From the NCBI GenBank assembly GCA_021397845.1, contig CM038052.1:138823854-138887853 (forward strand): a stretch of 64,000 nt of DNA, given 5' to 3'. The notes below the pieces were generated by a model, which did not search any database, was not told the origin of the DNA, and saw only the letters and a program-made list of their open reading frames with translations. This stretch comes from Areca catechu (lineage: Eukaryota; Streptophyta; Magnoliopsida; Arecales; Arecaceae). Position numbers and translations under genes: made by a program. Positions 43,904 through 54,300 of this stretch are shown piece by piece. Every line of letters begins with the position of its first letter. Position 1 is the first letter of the stretch.

Positions 43904-43948
43904 ATTTTGGTATCAGAGCTTTCTGCTGCATCAATTTGGTATCAGAGC
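43877..43948 (+). promoter_or_regulatory. Triple primer-binding-site array of P2
   Basis: TGGTATCAGAGC occurs at 43877-43888, 43908-43919 and 43937-43948. Each is preceded by CTGCATCA or CTGCTGCATCA and a short T/A run, so the LTR tip and primer site are repeated together in units of about 30 bases. The first copy is inside the LTR. The second directly follows the LTR end (43903) and is the canonical one. Confidence 0.92.
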
Positions 43949-44404
43949 CCCTGTCTAGGATTTCTGTTTGATTGCTTGTTTGAGTCCCTCTCTTTTTACT
44001 TTGTCTGCTCGAAGTAGACTCTCCAGGACGTCCGATCCTAGGAACGAAGCGAGGTGAAACCACCTCCTCTTCCCATTCCACGGGGGTTCCTAGGGCGTGT
44101 AGGGGATCCGTTGGGTTACAACTCGTAGCAGAAATTGTAAACGGGGAAGTGCTCTATTTTCAGTCCGTAATTGCCCTGTTGCAGGAATTATTTCTCACTT
44201 TAGATAACTCCAAATTCAGTGATTTTTGTTTGTTGGAACCAGTATAATTGAAACTAATTTCTTAATTTTCTCATGATTTATTGGGTTCTGTGCGATTTCT
44301 GAGAATTAAATTACTATAACTCTATTTTTATATTCTGCAATCCAATTATTTTTTGAGTGTTCATCTCTTAATTCACCTTAAGGGCATTTGAGCATCTAAG
44401 ATAA

Positions 44405-44662
44405 GGGGAGGAGTTGAAAACCTCTCCTTAGCCCAAAACCACCACCCTTTCATTCGAACCTAAGCCTTTAATCTAAAATTGATTAGACCTAATTTGCCCT
44501 AGTGGGCTAGGGACATCAACAAGTCGGGTCAAGGCTAGTGTTGAGTTAGTTTGTCTGGTTACTCTGTGTGTGCTTTGTACTCAGTGTCTAGAATGGTGGT
44601 TCAGGGATTCCATTCCGAAGGGCTTGTGTGCTGGTCCGCCTACCTGGCCAATCTCTGATTGG
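44405..44662 (+). promoter_or_regulatory. Structured leader module of P2 (three hairpins)
   Basis: Hairpin 1 (44405-44427): GGGGAGG, loop AGTTGAAAA, CCTCTCC, then TTAGCCCAAAAC. Hairpin 2 (44496-44507): GCCC-TAGT-GGGC, then TAGGGACATCAAC. Hairpin 3 (44648-44662): CCAATC-TCT-GATTGG. Very close to P1 although the LTRs differ. Hairpin 2 ends about 326 nt before gag. Confidence 0.7.
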
Positions 44663-44833
44663 TGTCTAGGATTGGCAATAGGGACCTAACACTCCCCTTA
44701 CACCTGCCTGGCTGAGTCCTGAGTTACTACAGGCTAGCTTGCCACTCTGATTGGGCATCTAGTTTGGGCTCTAGGTTTAGTTAGCCCGTAGTCGATTCAG
44801 TTGAGTCTCATTTTGTGGTTTGCTTGCATCATC

Positions 44834-45606
44834 ATGTCTACCCGGAATAGAGTACCCTACCAACCTAGTCAAACCCAACCAGATTTAGAGGCCATGGTTA
44901 GAAATCTTACCGAAAGTATGACCAAATTGAGTCAGGACATGAATGAGGGTTTTTCCTAGTTTAGGGATCGAGTCAAGTACTTGAGAAACGTAGACATCAA
45001 AATTGGACCTCTGATCCAAAATTTAATAGGCCCCAACCTCACCCATGCCAGGAACCTAGGAGGACTTTATACCGTGATCCCGAGTATAACCTTAGGAAGC
45101 CTAATCATGATATCTATAGTGTGGATCGTGTCTATGAGAGGTCCTTACAATATTCTAGACCAGTCACTCAACAACCCAAGTCTTCTAGATCAAACCATTT
45201 AGATCCCACCCATGCCCAAGTAGGTCTCTACTAGCTTGAAACCCAGTGTGACCCAGGTTCCTATATCTCAAGAATGTTTGTTTTGTGGAGAAAGAGGCCA
45301 TAAATCTAGTCAGTGCCCATGCATAGGACTGGCTTGTGCACAGCTAAAGTGTATAAGAATCCTAAGGATGACATTAATGAGGGAGAACCCAAGCCTACCA
45401 ATGAGGAAGAACGGTTAGGTATGACAAGCCTAGAATCAGTTGACCTGATTACCACTGACCCCAAACCCATTGGAGATGGCATCGAGGAAGTACATGATGC
45501 TGGCTTGTGTCTAGTTGATGAATATGAGGGGGAAGAACTTGAAGAATGTGACATTGATACTATTGGTTCCTTACCTGAGGAGACCTTGGAAAGCAACCAA
45601 TGGTAG
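44834..45606 (+). pseudogene. gag: Gag of P2
   Basis: The ATG at 44834 begins MSTRNRVPYQPSQTQPDLEA and a likely coiled coil (MVRNLTESMTKLSQDMNEGF), then a stop. A middle part is frameshifted. A well-kept zinc knuckle CLFCGERGHKSSQC lies at 45275-45316. The acidic tail (45313-45606) includes GLCLVDEYEGEELEECD, the counterpart of VSLVDEYEGEEE in P1. Much shorter than the gag of B because the central gag core is not recognisable. Confidence 0.8.
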
Positions 45607-47346
45607 GACCTAGTTCAGAAATTCAAGAGATTTGTGAGAACCAGGTTCCTTTAGTCAAATACCCCCAGGAAGAACTCATAGTGTTAGCCGAGCTATTAGT
45701 TCGTACCCTCTAATGACAGTCATTCCCAAGTACCAATTGAAGATCTTTGCACTGAACTGTTAAGTTTGCCCACCCTATGGTAGATCCTCTCCTTAGGATG
45801 ACTGAATCAAGCCTCTTACAATTGGACCTTGTCCCATGCCCAGCCACTAAGGTCTCTCCCGTAATCTCAGTTGAACATCTTGTCTTGAATGGATTGATTC
45901 ACCCAGTCCTGTAGAAGTCCTCCTTATGGCCCCAGACCCCTTCCTTCGCATGACTGACCTACCCTTCTATAGAGTATACCTTTCCGCACCCATAGGTCAA
46001 ATTTCAAGTATTGAGGTCATCATCCATAGGCCCTTCCATGAATCATTCTCTAATCTAGTTCTTGAGAAAGTGGATCATTATTTGCTTAGAGAACAAACCT
46101 TAACTGTTGCAATCACATGTCCTAGGCTACTTCCCGAACCATCTCTTGATCCATTCCTGGGAGTAGTAGCAAACTTTTCCTTTCATAAGGATGACCAGTT
46201 GACACTCATAAATCACCATTCAAACCTTCAGGTCACCACCTTTAGTCAACAGGTAATTCGAGACTCCACCTCATATCTCCTCCCTTTCTCTAGGACTTCT
46301 AATGCTTCTTACACCATCCAAGTATACTTTGTCGAAGTCTTTAGAGTGAACCACGTGTCAGAACCTATTAGGTTTGCCACCTACTTCTGGAAGACCTTAT
46401 GGCACCTACTAGGCACCATGATAAGTTTCATGCTCTGCATGCCATCCTCCGACCCAAGGTCAACCTAGAGAGCCGTAGTTGTTAGGTTTAGACTAGGGTT
46501 CCTTTGAATAAAGTCCATTCTTAGGAATGCATCGTCAGTCGAGTTTAGGACATTGTCTCAGATTTTGAGAGCACCAGGAATTGGGATTTGTATTTTGTCC
46601 AGGGCTGAAATTGCATTCAATATTTCGATCAATAGGTCTATAGGCTAGAGTCCCTTTGAAATTGTTCATGGATACAAGCCTCACACACCACTTGATCTGA
46701 TTTCACTATTAGCCACACACACAAGTCTCTTGATGCACTTGCATAGCATGTAAAGGACTTGCATAAAGAAATTCATGCCAAAATAAATTTAAGTAATGAA
46801 ACTTATAAGAAGTTGGCTGATTCTCAAAGCGAGTCAAAACTTTTGACGAAGGAGACTATGTAATGATTAGGTTAAGGCCTGAACGGTTTCCTCCTGGAAC
46901 TGTTAGAAAGTTACATGCTAGAGGAGCTGGACCATTTAGAGTGGTGAAGAGAGTAGGATCCAATGCTATGTGCTCGAGTTACCTCCAGAACTAGGCATTA
47001 GCTCCCTTTCAACATTACAGACCTAGTAGAGTATAGAGAGCCAGCTGTGATTCCCAGCGAGGCTTTTGAAACCTAATCCTGCTCTTGAGTGAACCTGATC
47101 CTGTTGTCCACCAACAAACTGGCCTGTGAGGAAGAGCAGATTGAAAAGATCCTGGATGATCAGGTTATCTCTACTCATAATCGAGGATACCAAAGATACC
47201 TGGTCCGCTGGCAAGGAAGGCCAGATTTTGATGACTCTTGGATCTCCCGAGAAGAATTACAAGAGTTGGACCCAGACCACTTGGAGAGATACCAGAGCCA
47301 ACTTGATCCATACTCGACAGGTCGGTTCCTCCCACCCTGGGAGAAT
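45607..47346 (+). pseudogene. pol: Unrecognised segment, late integrase and chromodomain of P2
   Basis: 45926-46370 is an open frame (MAPDPFLRMTDLPFYRVYLS, PFHESFSNLVLEKVDHYLL, QVTTFSQQVIRD) with no domain I recognise. It continues without a stop into the integrase motif RFATYFWKTLWHLLGT (from 46370). A PFEIVHGYKPHTPLDL block (about 46650), a GPY/F block (YVMIRLRPERFPPGTVRKLH, about 46860-46940) and an intact-looking chromodomain (47116-47280: IEKILDDQVIS, YLVRWQGRPDFDDSWISREE) follow. The purine tract CTGGGAGAAT abuts the LTR. Confidence 0.85.
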
Positions 47347-49123
47347 TGGTGCGGGCACCAGACTCAGAAGAAGACTTCAGAGCTCCATCTGGATCTCTGA
47401 TTAACCTTGCCCAAAGAATTAGGGTTTTTGGCTTGTAATAAGGGTTGACTTGATCAACTCAATTTTAGTTTGAGTCTGTATTACCTACATTTTTATTTTG
47501 TTGAGTCATGTTGACTCAGTAGTGGACTAGGGCTTCAACCTGGGGTGTTACATTTTCTCCCAAGGCCAAGCAAGTGGGTGCCACACTCCCAGCCACACTC
47601 CCAGCCTACGCCTGAGTCGAGGGGGCGCCACATCTCCGTCCAGCAGGCTTTGGTCCCCACACCACAGATAGCAGCTCCCTCTTCATGCGCCCTTGAGGAA
47701 AATCCACCAGGGGTCCACAAAATCAAGGGGGCGGTCCAAGACTTCCCAAAAGAACCAAACTATGAAAGGGAAGAATTCTCTTGGGAGAGATTCAAGGAGG
47801 CGCCCATTACCTGCCAGAAATACTCAAACAAAGTTAGAAGGATCCATAACTTGGGGTGAAAGAAAAGGAGGTATCCAAAAAGGTTGAGCCATGGAAGGAA
47901 GGGGATTTCTCTTGAAAAGCAAGGTTAGGAGGCCCCCTAATCATTCCAACTAAAGCCAGATATAAAAGACAACAAATTTTCTCTTGGAGGGCAAGTTAGA
48001 GGCGCCCAAACACTTCCAGATAAGGCCAAGCATAGAAGGAAAAAAATATTTTCTGGAGGTCAACACAAGAGGCGCCACCCACTTTCCTTTTTGAAGCTTC
48101 AATCAACTTTGGAATTAATTGGCCGGCCATATGAGTAGGGATTGATATCCTAATTTGAAGATCCCTCCTTTAGTCCCACATGGGAAGATGTAAAACCCTA
48201 CTCTCTTGTAATGGCCTATAAATTAAACCCCCATGTAGGTTTGAAAAGAATCAGATGAATGAAGCAAAATTTTTTGTGTGAGCCAACTTTGTGTTTTCTC
48301 TCTTCCGCACTTGCATCCAGGTGTTGAGCTCCGTGAGGGAGTAAATCTGGGTTCCCCAGGAACCTTGAGGAGGTGTGAGATCTCCCAAACCCCAAACCTA
48401 GGTTAGCCACTCCACTCCCAACCCTAGCCGCCATCACCCTTCTCTTTCCACCAAGCCCTAGTCTATCCACTTCTCACGGCCACCCTCTCCAAGTCCAGGC
48501 CGGCCACCAGCATCCAGCTCCAGTCCAGATACTTCAGATCTATAGCAGTTCTAAGAGGAAGTCAGATCGGCCTCCAGGAGAATCCTGATTTCAGCAACTT
48601 CGGCTTTCAAGTTCTTCAACCTGGTAAATCTTTTCTTGAGTTTCTGAATTCCATCATTTGTTCCTCTTCTTTCCCAGATCTTGAGTCCGGAAGAAGCCGA
48701 CCAAACAACGAGTCCAGTATTAGAGGATCCATTGCGAAGATGGCCGACTCCGGGGATCCCACAATCTGCTCGAGAGAGTTCTTCCACCAAATCCTGAGAA
48801 GATCACTGTTTGGTTAGTAAACCATCTCTCCTCTCTATTTCTGTTCTGTTGAAAGTTCAGAGCGAAACCCTAGGTCTGGGAGTTTCTCAACCCCCAGCGA
48901 TCCGTTACTTCTGAACTACTCTGATAATTTAGTTTCTTCTAAACTGTGCTTTCAATCCTTACCTAGTTTCCTTCAACGTAGTTTAGCTTTACTTTGAGTC
49001 GAAGCCAATTTCTGAAATATATAAAAAAAAACAAAAAAAAAATTAATCTTAATTTACTTCCGCATACGCTTCTTGTTCTTTGTTCTGCATCATTTTTGGT
49101 ATCAGAGCATTCGTTCTGCATCA
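47347..49123 (+). repeat. 3' LTR of P2
   Basis: Runs from TGGTGCGGGCACCAG to TTCTGCATCA, 1777 bases, directly followed by CAGTC. TATA box 48217-48224. It includes the captured primer-site copy (49097-49108). Similar to the 5' copy along its length. Confidence 0.92.
48217..48224 (+). promoter_or_regulatory. TATA box of the 3' LTR of P2
   Basis: CCTATAAATTAAA, same context as 43000-43007. Confidence 0.6.
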
Positions 49124-49128
49124 CAGTC
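49124..49128 (+). repeat. Right target-site duplication of P2 (CAGTC)
   Basis: Matches 42116-42120. Copia RT sequence resumes here. Confidence 0.92.
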
Positions 49129-49341
49129 TCTAAATATTTCCATCCCTAAGATCTTCCTCGTAGGCCCTAAATCTTTCATCTTGAACTCCCGAGACAAAGC
49201 TGCCTTCAGTTCCTGCATAATTTTCTACTCTTGCATGCCATCAGCATGTCATCCACATACAAGAGTAGATAGATCCTAAAGTCATCATCCAAAGTCCTCA
49301 CATAAATACAAAATTATGATCACACTTGAAAAGTCCAATGC
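49124..49341 (-). pseudogene. pol: RT catalytic part of copia element 1
   Basis: The minus strand shows LLLYVDDMLMAC (catalytic YVDD, about 49250-49285), then EFKMKDLGP and ILGMEIFRD up to the P2 site. The pieces are in different frames. The upstream side is cut by LTR G at 49342. Confidence 0.88.
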
Positions 49342-49970
49342 TGATGGGGACCAAAAGTCTATTTTATTTTATTTTATTTGAGTCCATTAGTTCTGTAATA
49401 AAGTGAGACAACTGAGTCTAGTTGAGTCCACTTAGTCAGGTTCAGTTATTTTCAGTTCAGTCAAGTTCAATCGAGTCCATGTAGTTTTCATTTAAGTCAT
49501 GTTCACGAAGAGAGTCCACAGACCTGGAGATTCACCAGGCCCCCCAACCAGAGCTAGACTTCATTCACCTGAGCCCTTTCATGCTGCCAGGCCTACTAGA
49601 GAGAGCTATAGTCCAAGACGAAGGCCCACTGTTGACTAGGTCCACCAGGGTTTCTTGGCCCACAAGTCAAGGTTTCTTAGCCCTCAAGTCATGTACCCTA
49701 GCATGAATCTATAAATACCCCCACCCCCTCTTGTATTTTTTCATGATGATGAATGAATATGAATTCTTTAGTTCTGTGTGAACTTTTTAAGGTTTTTGTG
49801 TGATCCCTAGGGCATCTATGTGAGCCCTTTGCTATGTGTTTGTCCTCCATGGAGAATCTGTGTGAACCCCAATTATCCTTCACCTCTCTTTCTTTCTCCA
49901 GACAAACCCTAATTCCTCGATGACTTCTACGCTCGTCAGCGATCCTACCCCGTGCATCTATCCTGCATCA
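49342..49970 (+). repeat. LTR G, 5' LTR of a chromovirus-type element
   Basis: Runs from TGATGGGGACCAAAAG to TCCTGCATCA (629 bases) and is followed by a primer site at 49973-49984 (TGGTATCAGAGC), so it is a 5' LTR on the plus strand. TATA box at 49710-49717. It interrupts copia element 1. Only about 130 bases of internal sequence follow. Confidence 0.87.
49710..49717 (+). promoter_or_regulatory. TATA box of LTR G
   Basis: ATCTATAAATACCCCCACCC, followed about 260 bases later by the primer site. Confidence 0.65.
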
Positions 49971-50102
49971 AATGGTATCAGAGCCCAGACGGATTACGGT
50001 ACGTTTCTTCTTCCTGACTCTTCTCTATGCCGACACCCCCTGCTGCCATCACCCGTGAAGATCGACTCCAAATCGCCTGCAACTGGGAACGCCACTGATC
50101 AT
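49971..50102 (+). promoter_or_regulatory. Primer site and leader stub after LTR G
   Basis: TGGTATCAGAGC at 49973-49984, then about 118 bases of leader without coding potential, ending where LTR H begins. The rest of this element is missing. Confidence 0.8.
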
Positions 50103-50766
50103 TGATGGGGACCTCACCTGCATGAACTCGGAGCAAGCACGAATCTTGGAGCCGCACGAATCTCGGAACATATCCAAAATAAATTTATGATTTATCTTTT
50201 ATTTAAAATTTGAATTAAGATTTGGTTGGTTAGAATTTAGATATGGATAGGCTTATCTTATCATATCTTGTATTTGAATTTGAATCATCCTATCTTTTTA
50301 TCTTGTATTCAAATTCAATGAGGGTTGGATATGTCTATAAATACACCCTCAGTCCTTTGTAAAAAAGATAGTTTTTTGAGTTTAGTCAAGTTTTGGGGAT
50401 GAAAATGAGTTTTAGAAAAGAGTATTTTTTTTATTTCACTCTGTGAGGAGAGGGTGTGAGGCCCAACCCCAGGACATGATGTGAGGTCATACCTAGTTAT
50501 CCCCTTCCCATTCCATCTTCTCTATCCCCTCGTGGCCTTTGAGATCCATCCTAGCACCTCCAAGTATCGAGGAGGGCGTAATGCCCTAGAGGTGAGAGGT
50601 CTCTTCGTTAGGGTGAGTCCCAAAGTCCATGAGATCCAGATCCCTATCCTACATCCCCACTATTATTTCGCCACCCCTAGAGAAAAAAAAAATACCAAAA
50701 AAAAAAAATCCCTAATTTAGGTGACTTCTAGGCTCACCAACGATCCTACCCATCTGTCCCCCATCA
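50103..50766 (+). repeat. LTR H
   Basis: Runs from TGATGGGGACCTCACC to CCCCCATCA (664 bases). Its 3' half is related to the LTR of element C in opposite orientation (shared CCTCCAAGTATCGAGGAGGGC). TATA box at 50336-50343. Its last ~45 bases resemble the tip of LTR G. No matching duplication at the flanks (ATCAT, TTAAT). Solo or recombined LTR. Confidence 0.8.
50336..50343 (+). promoter_or_regulatory. TATA box of LTR H
   Basis: GTCTATAAATACACCC in the usual LTR promoter context. Confidence 0.6.
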
Positions 50767-50779
50767 TTAATGTTTAAAG

Positions 50780-52429
50780 CAACTAACTCAGCAGCTTGCA
50801 TATTTGCAAAAGCTTCAGCAAAACCTCGCATCTCCCAAATTCTAACCTTAAGATCCCTATGTCCCTTGTATAATCTTCTTCCATCATTTTTCCCTGATCG
50901 AATGATCCCATATTGAACCTTATCTCCTTTATCTCTGTTCTGTATTCTTCCAAAGATTGATCAACAGTTTTCTTGATTGAATAAAAACTGGATGATATGG
51001 TGTTAATGATAGGCTACAGGTCAGGCTGAGATAAAGATCTGGAGGTCTCAAGTGATTCAACTCTGCCTCTTAAATCCCTGACCTCACTATCAATATGATC
51101 CAGTGTACAATCCACTGATTTGCAAAACTCACCAAACATAGTAGCAAAAGAAGCAGTCAATGATTTTGTCAGTGCTTTCATCTATAATGCTATGAAGTCT
51201 TGTGTCACTAAAGTAATGGTAGGGTGAGTAAATGGATCCTGAACTGAAGGTGCAGGAGGAACATGAGTAGTATCTGGCATAGGTGGAGATGCTGGTAATG
51301 GAGTCTCATACTCAAAATGCACTATCTCCACAGCATCAAATGTAGCATGTTCAGTCTCAGTAGGTGCAAATCCAGGTATAGTAGTCTCAGCTGGCTCAGA
51401 AATGCTAGCAAAGTTAGTAGAAGTGCCAACTAGAACATCAACAATGTGCTCGGGTGCTAAAGGCCCTACAGCGGAGATCTCCTTAGGAATTTCTTCACTG
51501 TCACTGCCCTCAGTACTGCTGCTGCTACTGCTGGAGGCAGCTATAGCCCTCTCTTCAGTTCCCTTCTTCTTCCATATCCCTTCACTAAGATATATCCCAT
51601 TCGGATTAGAGATTTAGAGTATAAGTGTCGTTGTGATGAAGGGATTTACCATCTTCTCCTTCCAAACTGATCATGGAGGTTTGAAATAACAAGGTTAGAA
51701 CCATTCCATAAGGTAAACAAGCCTTAACTTTTCTGATAGCTTCCTTCATTTGCATTATCATGATATAGGGAAAATTTAATGCCTCCCCCTGAATGATGTG
51801 TTCCATAAAGCTGAGGTCATGTTCACATACCCAATCAAATCTGCCAGTCCTTGGAAAAAATATTCTACTAACAAAATTATGGAGTATTCTCATTTCTAAT
51901 GAAAGTATGTTTGCCATGACAGTTCCTACTCCACTAACATCTGCCCTACCCAGTATTGTTTGATGGGTTTTCTCTCTATCCTTCAAGACTAAGTGCTTAG
52001 TCCCTTCAGCAAGCATTTCCAATATTGTGTTGGGCCTTTCCTCTGTTACTATATTTCATTTTCCCTTTACTGTAGATTCAATATGTTGGGGTTCAATTAT
52101 CAGGTTTTCATAGAATGCTCTAACAAGGGTTGGATATGTAGATAAATTCAGAGAGAGAGAGAATGTCCAGCCCTGTTCATCAATTAAATCCCTAATTTTC
52201 AGTCCAATTTCTTCAAGAAACTTGAAGATAATCTTTCTACCACTAGTAACAGGCTGATATACATTGACCACTTGTCTTGGATAGTGAGTAGAGGCTAACT
52301 ATTCTGTTTCTTCTTCTCCATCTCAACTGCTCGAGTCAGCTCCTCTTGCTGACACTTTGTTCTTCTTTCTACTTCCACTTTGTGTGTAGCCCTTTTTGGT
52401 CTTTTTTCCATAAATGATTTCGGTGCCAT
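50780..52429 (-). pseudogene. Additional ORF downstream of copia 2 pol (putative plant transposon protein type)
   Basis: The ATG at 52427-52429 begins MAPKSFMEKRPKRATHKVEV and a charged helix. Then PTLVRAFYENLII and STVKGK (52056-52271), and the longest piece (51606-52022) with ILHNFVSRIFFPRTGRFDWV, FMEHIIQGEALNFPYIMIMQ and CLPYGMVLTLLFQ. This matches my recollection of the domain called putative plant transposon protein (Transposase_32). A coiled coil (FCKSVDCTLDHIDSEVRDL) and FDQGKMMEED follow to about 50780. Function unknown. Several stops. It occupies the position of the env-like gene of Sireviruses but has no clear signal peptide. Confidence 0.7.
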
Positions 52430-52925
52430 TGCAACACTTGTGGGATGAAATATGGAATGAGAGCTTGAGGAAGAAGATTTCCAGGTTTGCTAGAGGTTTT
52501 AAGTGGAGAGATAGGGTTTAGAACGAGAATAGAGAATAATAAAGTTTTAGAAAAGTCACACAGCTCTATCAAAAATTGTTTGCTCGACATCTAAGTCGGC
52601 TCTAACAACCCTAAATTGCCCGAGTCAGCTTGACTAGAACAAAAACTAAAACAACAGAGATTCGAGTCAGCTCGACCAGAGCCAAATGCCCGAGTCGACT
52701 CAAATAGAAACTTTCGACAAAAGTTGGAATGATCCAGATATTGAAGTTAATTCGATAAAATCTCAAGGAAAGTTGTTCAAGGAACTTGAATTGATGTAGG
52801 AGGTTTTCTAGATAACTTTTCTTTAATTTTAAAGGAATTAGGTTAGAAAAATCTAGAAAGGATCACAAAGACTTAATTCTCCTCTAATCATTTCAAATCT
52901 ATCCTGATTGAGTTGCTTAGTGAAA
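52430..52925 (-). other. Spacer between pol and the additional ORF, with GAGTCRGCTC motifs
   Basis: About 500 bases without coding potential. CGAGTCAGCTTG, CGAGTCAGCTCG and CGAGTCGACTC-type words occur at about 52580-52705, the same motif family that is clustered in the 5' LTR (58690-59125). Confidence 0.55.
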
Positions 52926-54300
52926 ATGTTAGCAAGTTGGTTCTCAATGGGATAAATTCTAGTTCAATGTCACCATTCAAAACATGATCTCTAATAAAAA
53001 GGTATCTAATTTCTATGTGTTTAGTTCTAGAATGCTGAATTAGATATTTTGTCAAATTATAGCACTTGTGTTATCACATTTGATTAAAATTTTATATTGT
53101 GTAACACCAAAGTCTTCTAGTTGTTGTTTAATCCATAACACTTGTACACAACAACTCCCTGCAGCAACATACTCTGCCTTAGCAGTAGATAGTGCTACCG
53201 AGTTTTGTTTCTTATAGTGCCATGAGATAAATTCAACAATATAAATTGACATGTGCCGCTAGTTCTTTTTCTATCAATTTTACAACTAGCACAATCAGCA
53301 TCCAAAAATCCAATTAAATAAATGATGAATGTTTTGAAAACCAAATACCTAAATTACTTGTATCTTTTAAATATCTGATAATCCTTTTAACAGCAAGCAT
53401 ATGTGATTCTTTAGGATTAGATTAGAATCTAGCGCATACACATATGCTACACAAGATATCAGGTCTACGTGCAGTTAAGTATAATAAGGATCCGATCATA
53501 CCTCTATTAAGCTTTTGGTCAATGTTGGATCAATTTTCATCTTCATCCAATAAACAAGTTGGGCTCATGGGTGTGCTCTTTGTTTGCTTGACTCCATTCC
53601 AAACTTTTTGATTATTTTTTGGTGTACTTGGCTTGGTTAATGAAGATTCCTTCTTTTGTTTATTTCACTTGAAGTCCAAGGAAGTAGTTAAGTTCACCCA
53701 TTAGGCTCATTTCAAATTCTCCCTGCATTAACTTAGCAAATTCTCTACAAAGAGCTTCATTAGTTGCACCAAATATAATATCATCAACATAAATCTGTAC
53801 AACTAATAAATCATTATTTTCTTCTTGATGAAAAGAGTTTTGTTAACATTTCCTCTTGAAAAATCATTTCCAGTCAAAAAAGTTCTAAGTCTATCATACC
53901 AGGCTCTAGGTGCTTATTTCAAACCATATAATGCTTTATTCAGTTAAATACATGATTTGGAAAAACAAGATCTTCAAAACCTGGTGGTTGTTCTACAAAA
54001 ACTTGTTCATAAATAAAACCATTCAAAAATGCACTTTTCATATCCATTTGAAAAAGTTTAAAATTCATGTAGTAAGTAAATACAAGAAGTAATCTAATGG
54101 CTTCTAGTCTTGCTACAGGTGCATATGTTTCATCAAAATCTATACCCTCTTCTTGGTTATATCCCTTAGCCACTAATCTAGCTTTGTTTCTTACTACATT
54201 TCCTTATTCATCTAACTTGTTTCTATAGACCCATTTGTTTCCTATGATTGGATAGTCTGATAGTCTTTCAACTAAAGTCTATACCTTATTTCTTTCAGAC
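52926..54300 (-). pseudogene. pol: RT and RNase H of copia element 2
   Basis: RNase H at 53052-53252 (ISWHYKKQNSVALSTAKAEY, AAGSCCVQVLWIKQQLEDFG). RT: 53940-54173 carries YNQEEGIDFDETYAPVARLE, MDMKSAFLNG and VEQPPGFED. The catalytic YVDD is at 53780-53791 in an IYVDDIIFG context. These motifs are typical of copia elements of the Sirevirus/related type. Frames change between blocks. Confidence 0.9.

Larger units (their letters stand above)
42121..49123 (+). mobile_element. Chromovirus derivative P2, plus strand, pol-deleted
   Basis: A complete 7.0-kb insertion with LTRs 42121-43903 and 47347-49123, TG...CA ends and CAGTC duplications. It carries three primer-site copies around the LTR end, the conserved leader module, gag from 44834 with an intact zinc knuckle, an unrecognised segment, a late integrase core from 46370, and a chromodomain. 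Protease, RT, RNase H and early integrase are absent, as in P1. It lies inside the RT of copia element 1. Confidence 0.93.
40688..49341 (-). mobile_element. Ty1/copia element 1, minus strand, split by P2
   Basis: 3' LTR at 40688-41213, then RNase H and late RT (41230-42120). RT continues after P2 at 49124-49341, where it is cut by LTR G. Order RT before RNase H with integrase expected upstream is copia-type. The reading across the P2 site is continuous (LGMEIFRD on one side, LSQ.GYI on the other). The 5' part of the element is not seen in the window. Confidence 0.85.

Noticed and set aside
42116..49128. Reading P2 as two unrelated solo LTRs
   Set aside because: The LTR ends, purine tract, primer site and matching CAGTC show a single insertion.
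49342..50766. LTR G and LTR H as the pair of one internally deleted element
   Set aside because: Only about the last 45 bases are similar, there is no purine tract before H, and outer flanks (AATGC, TTAAT) do not match.
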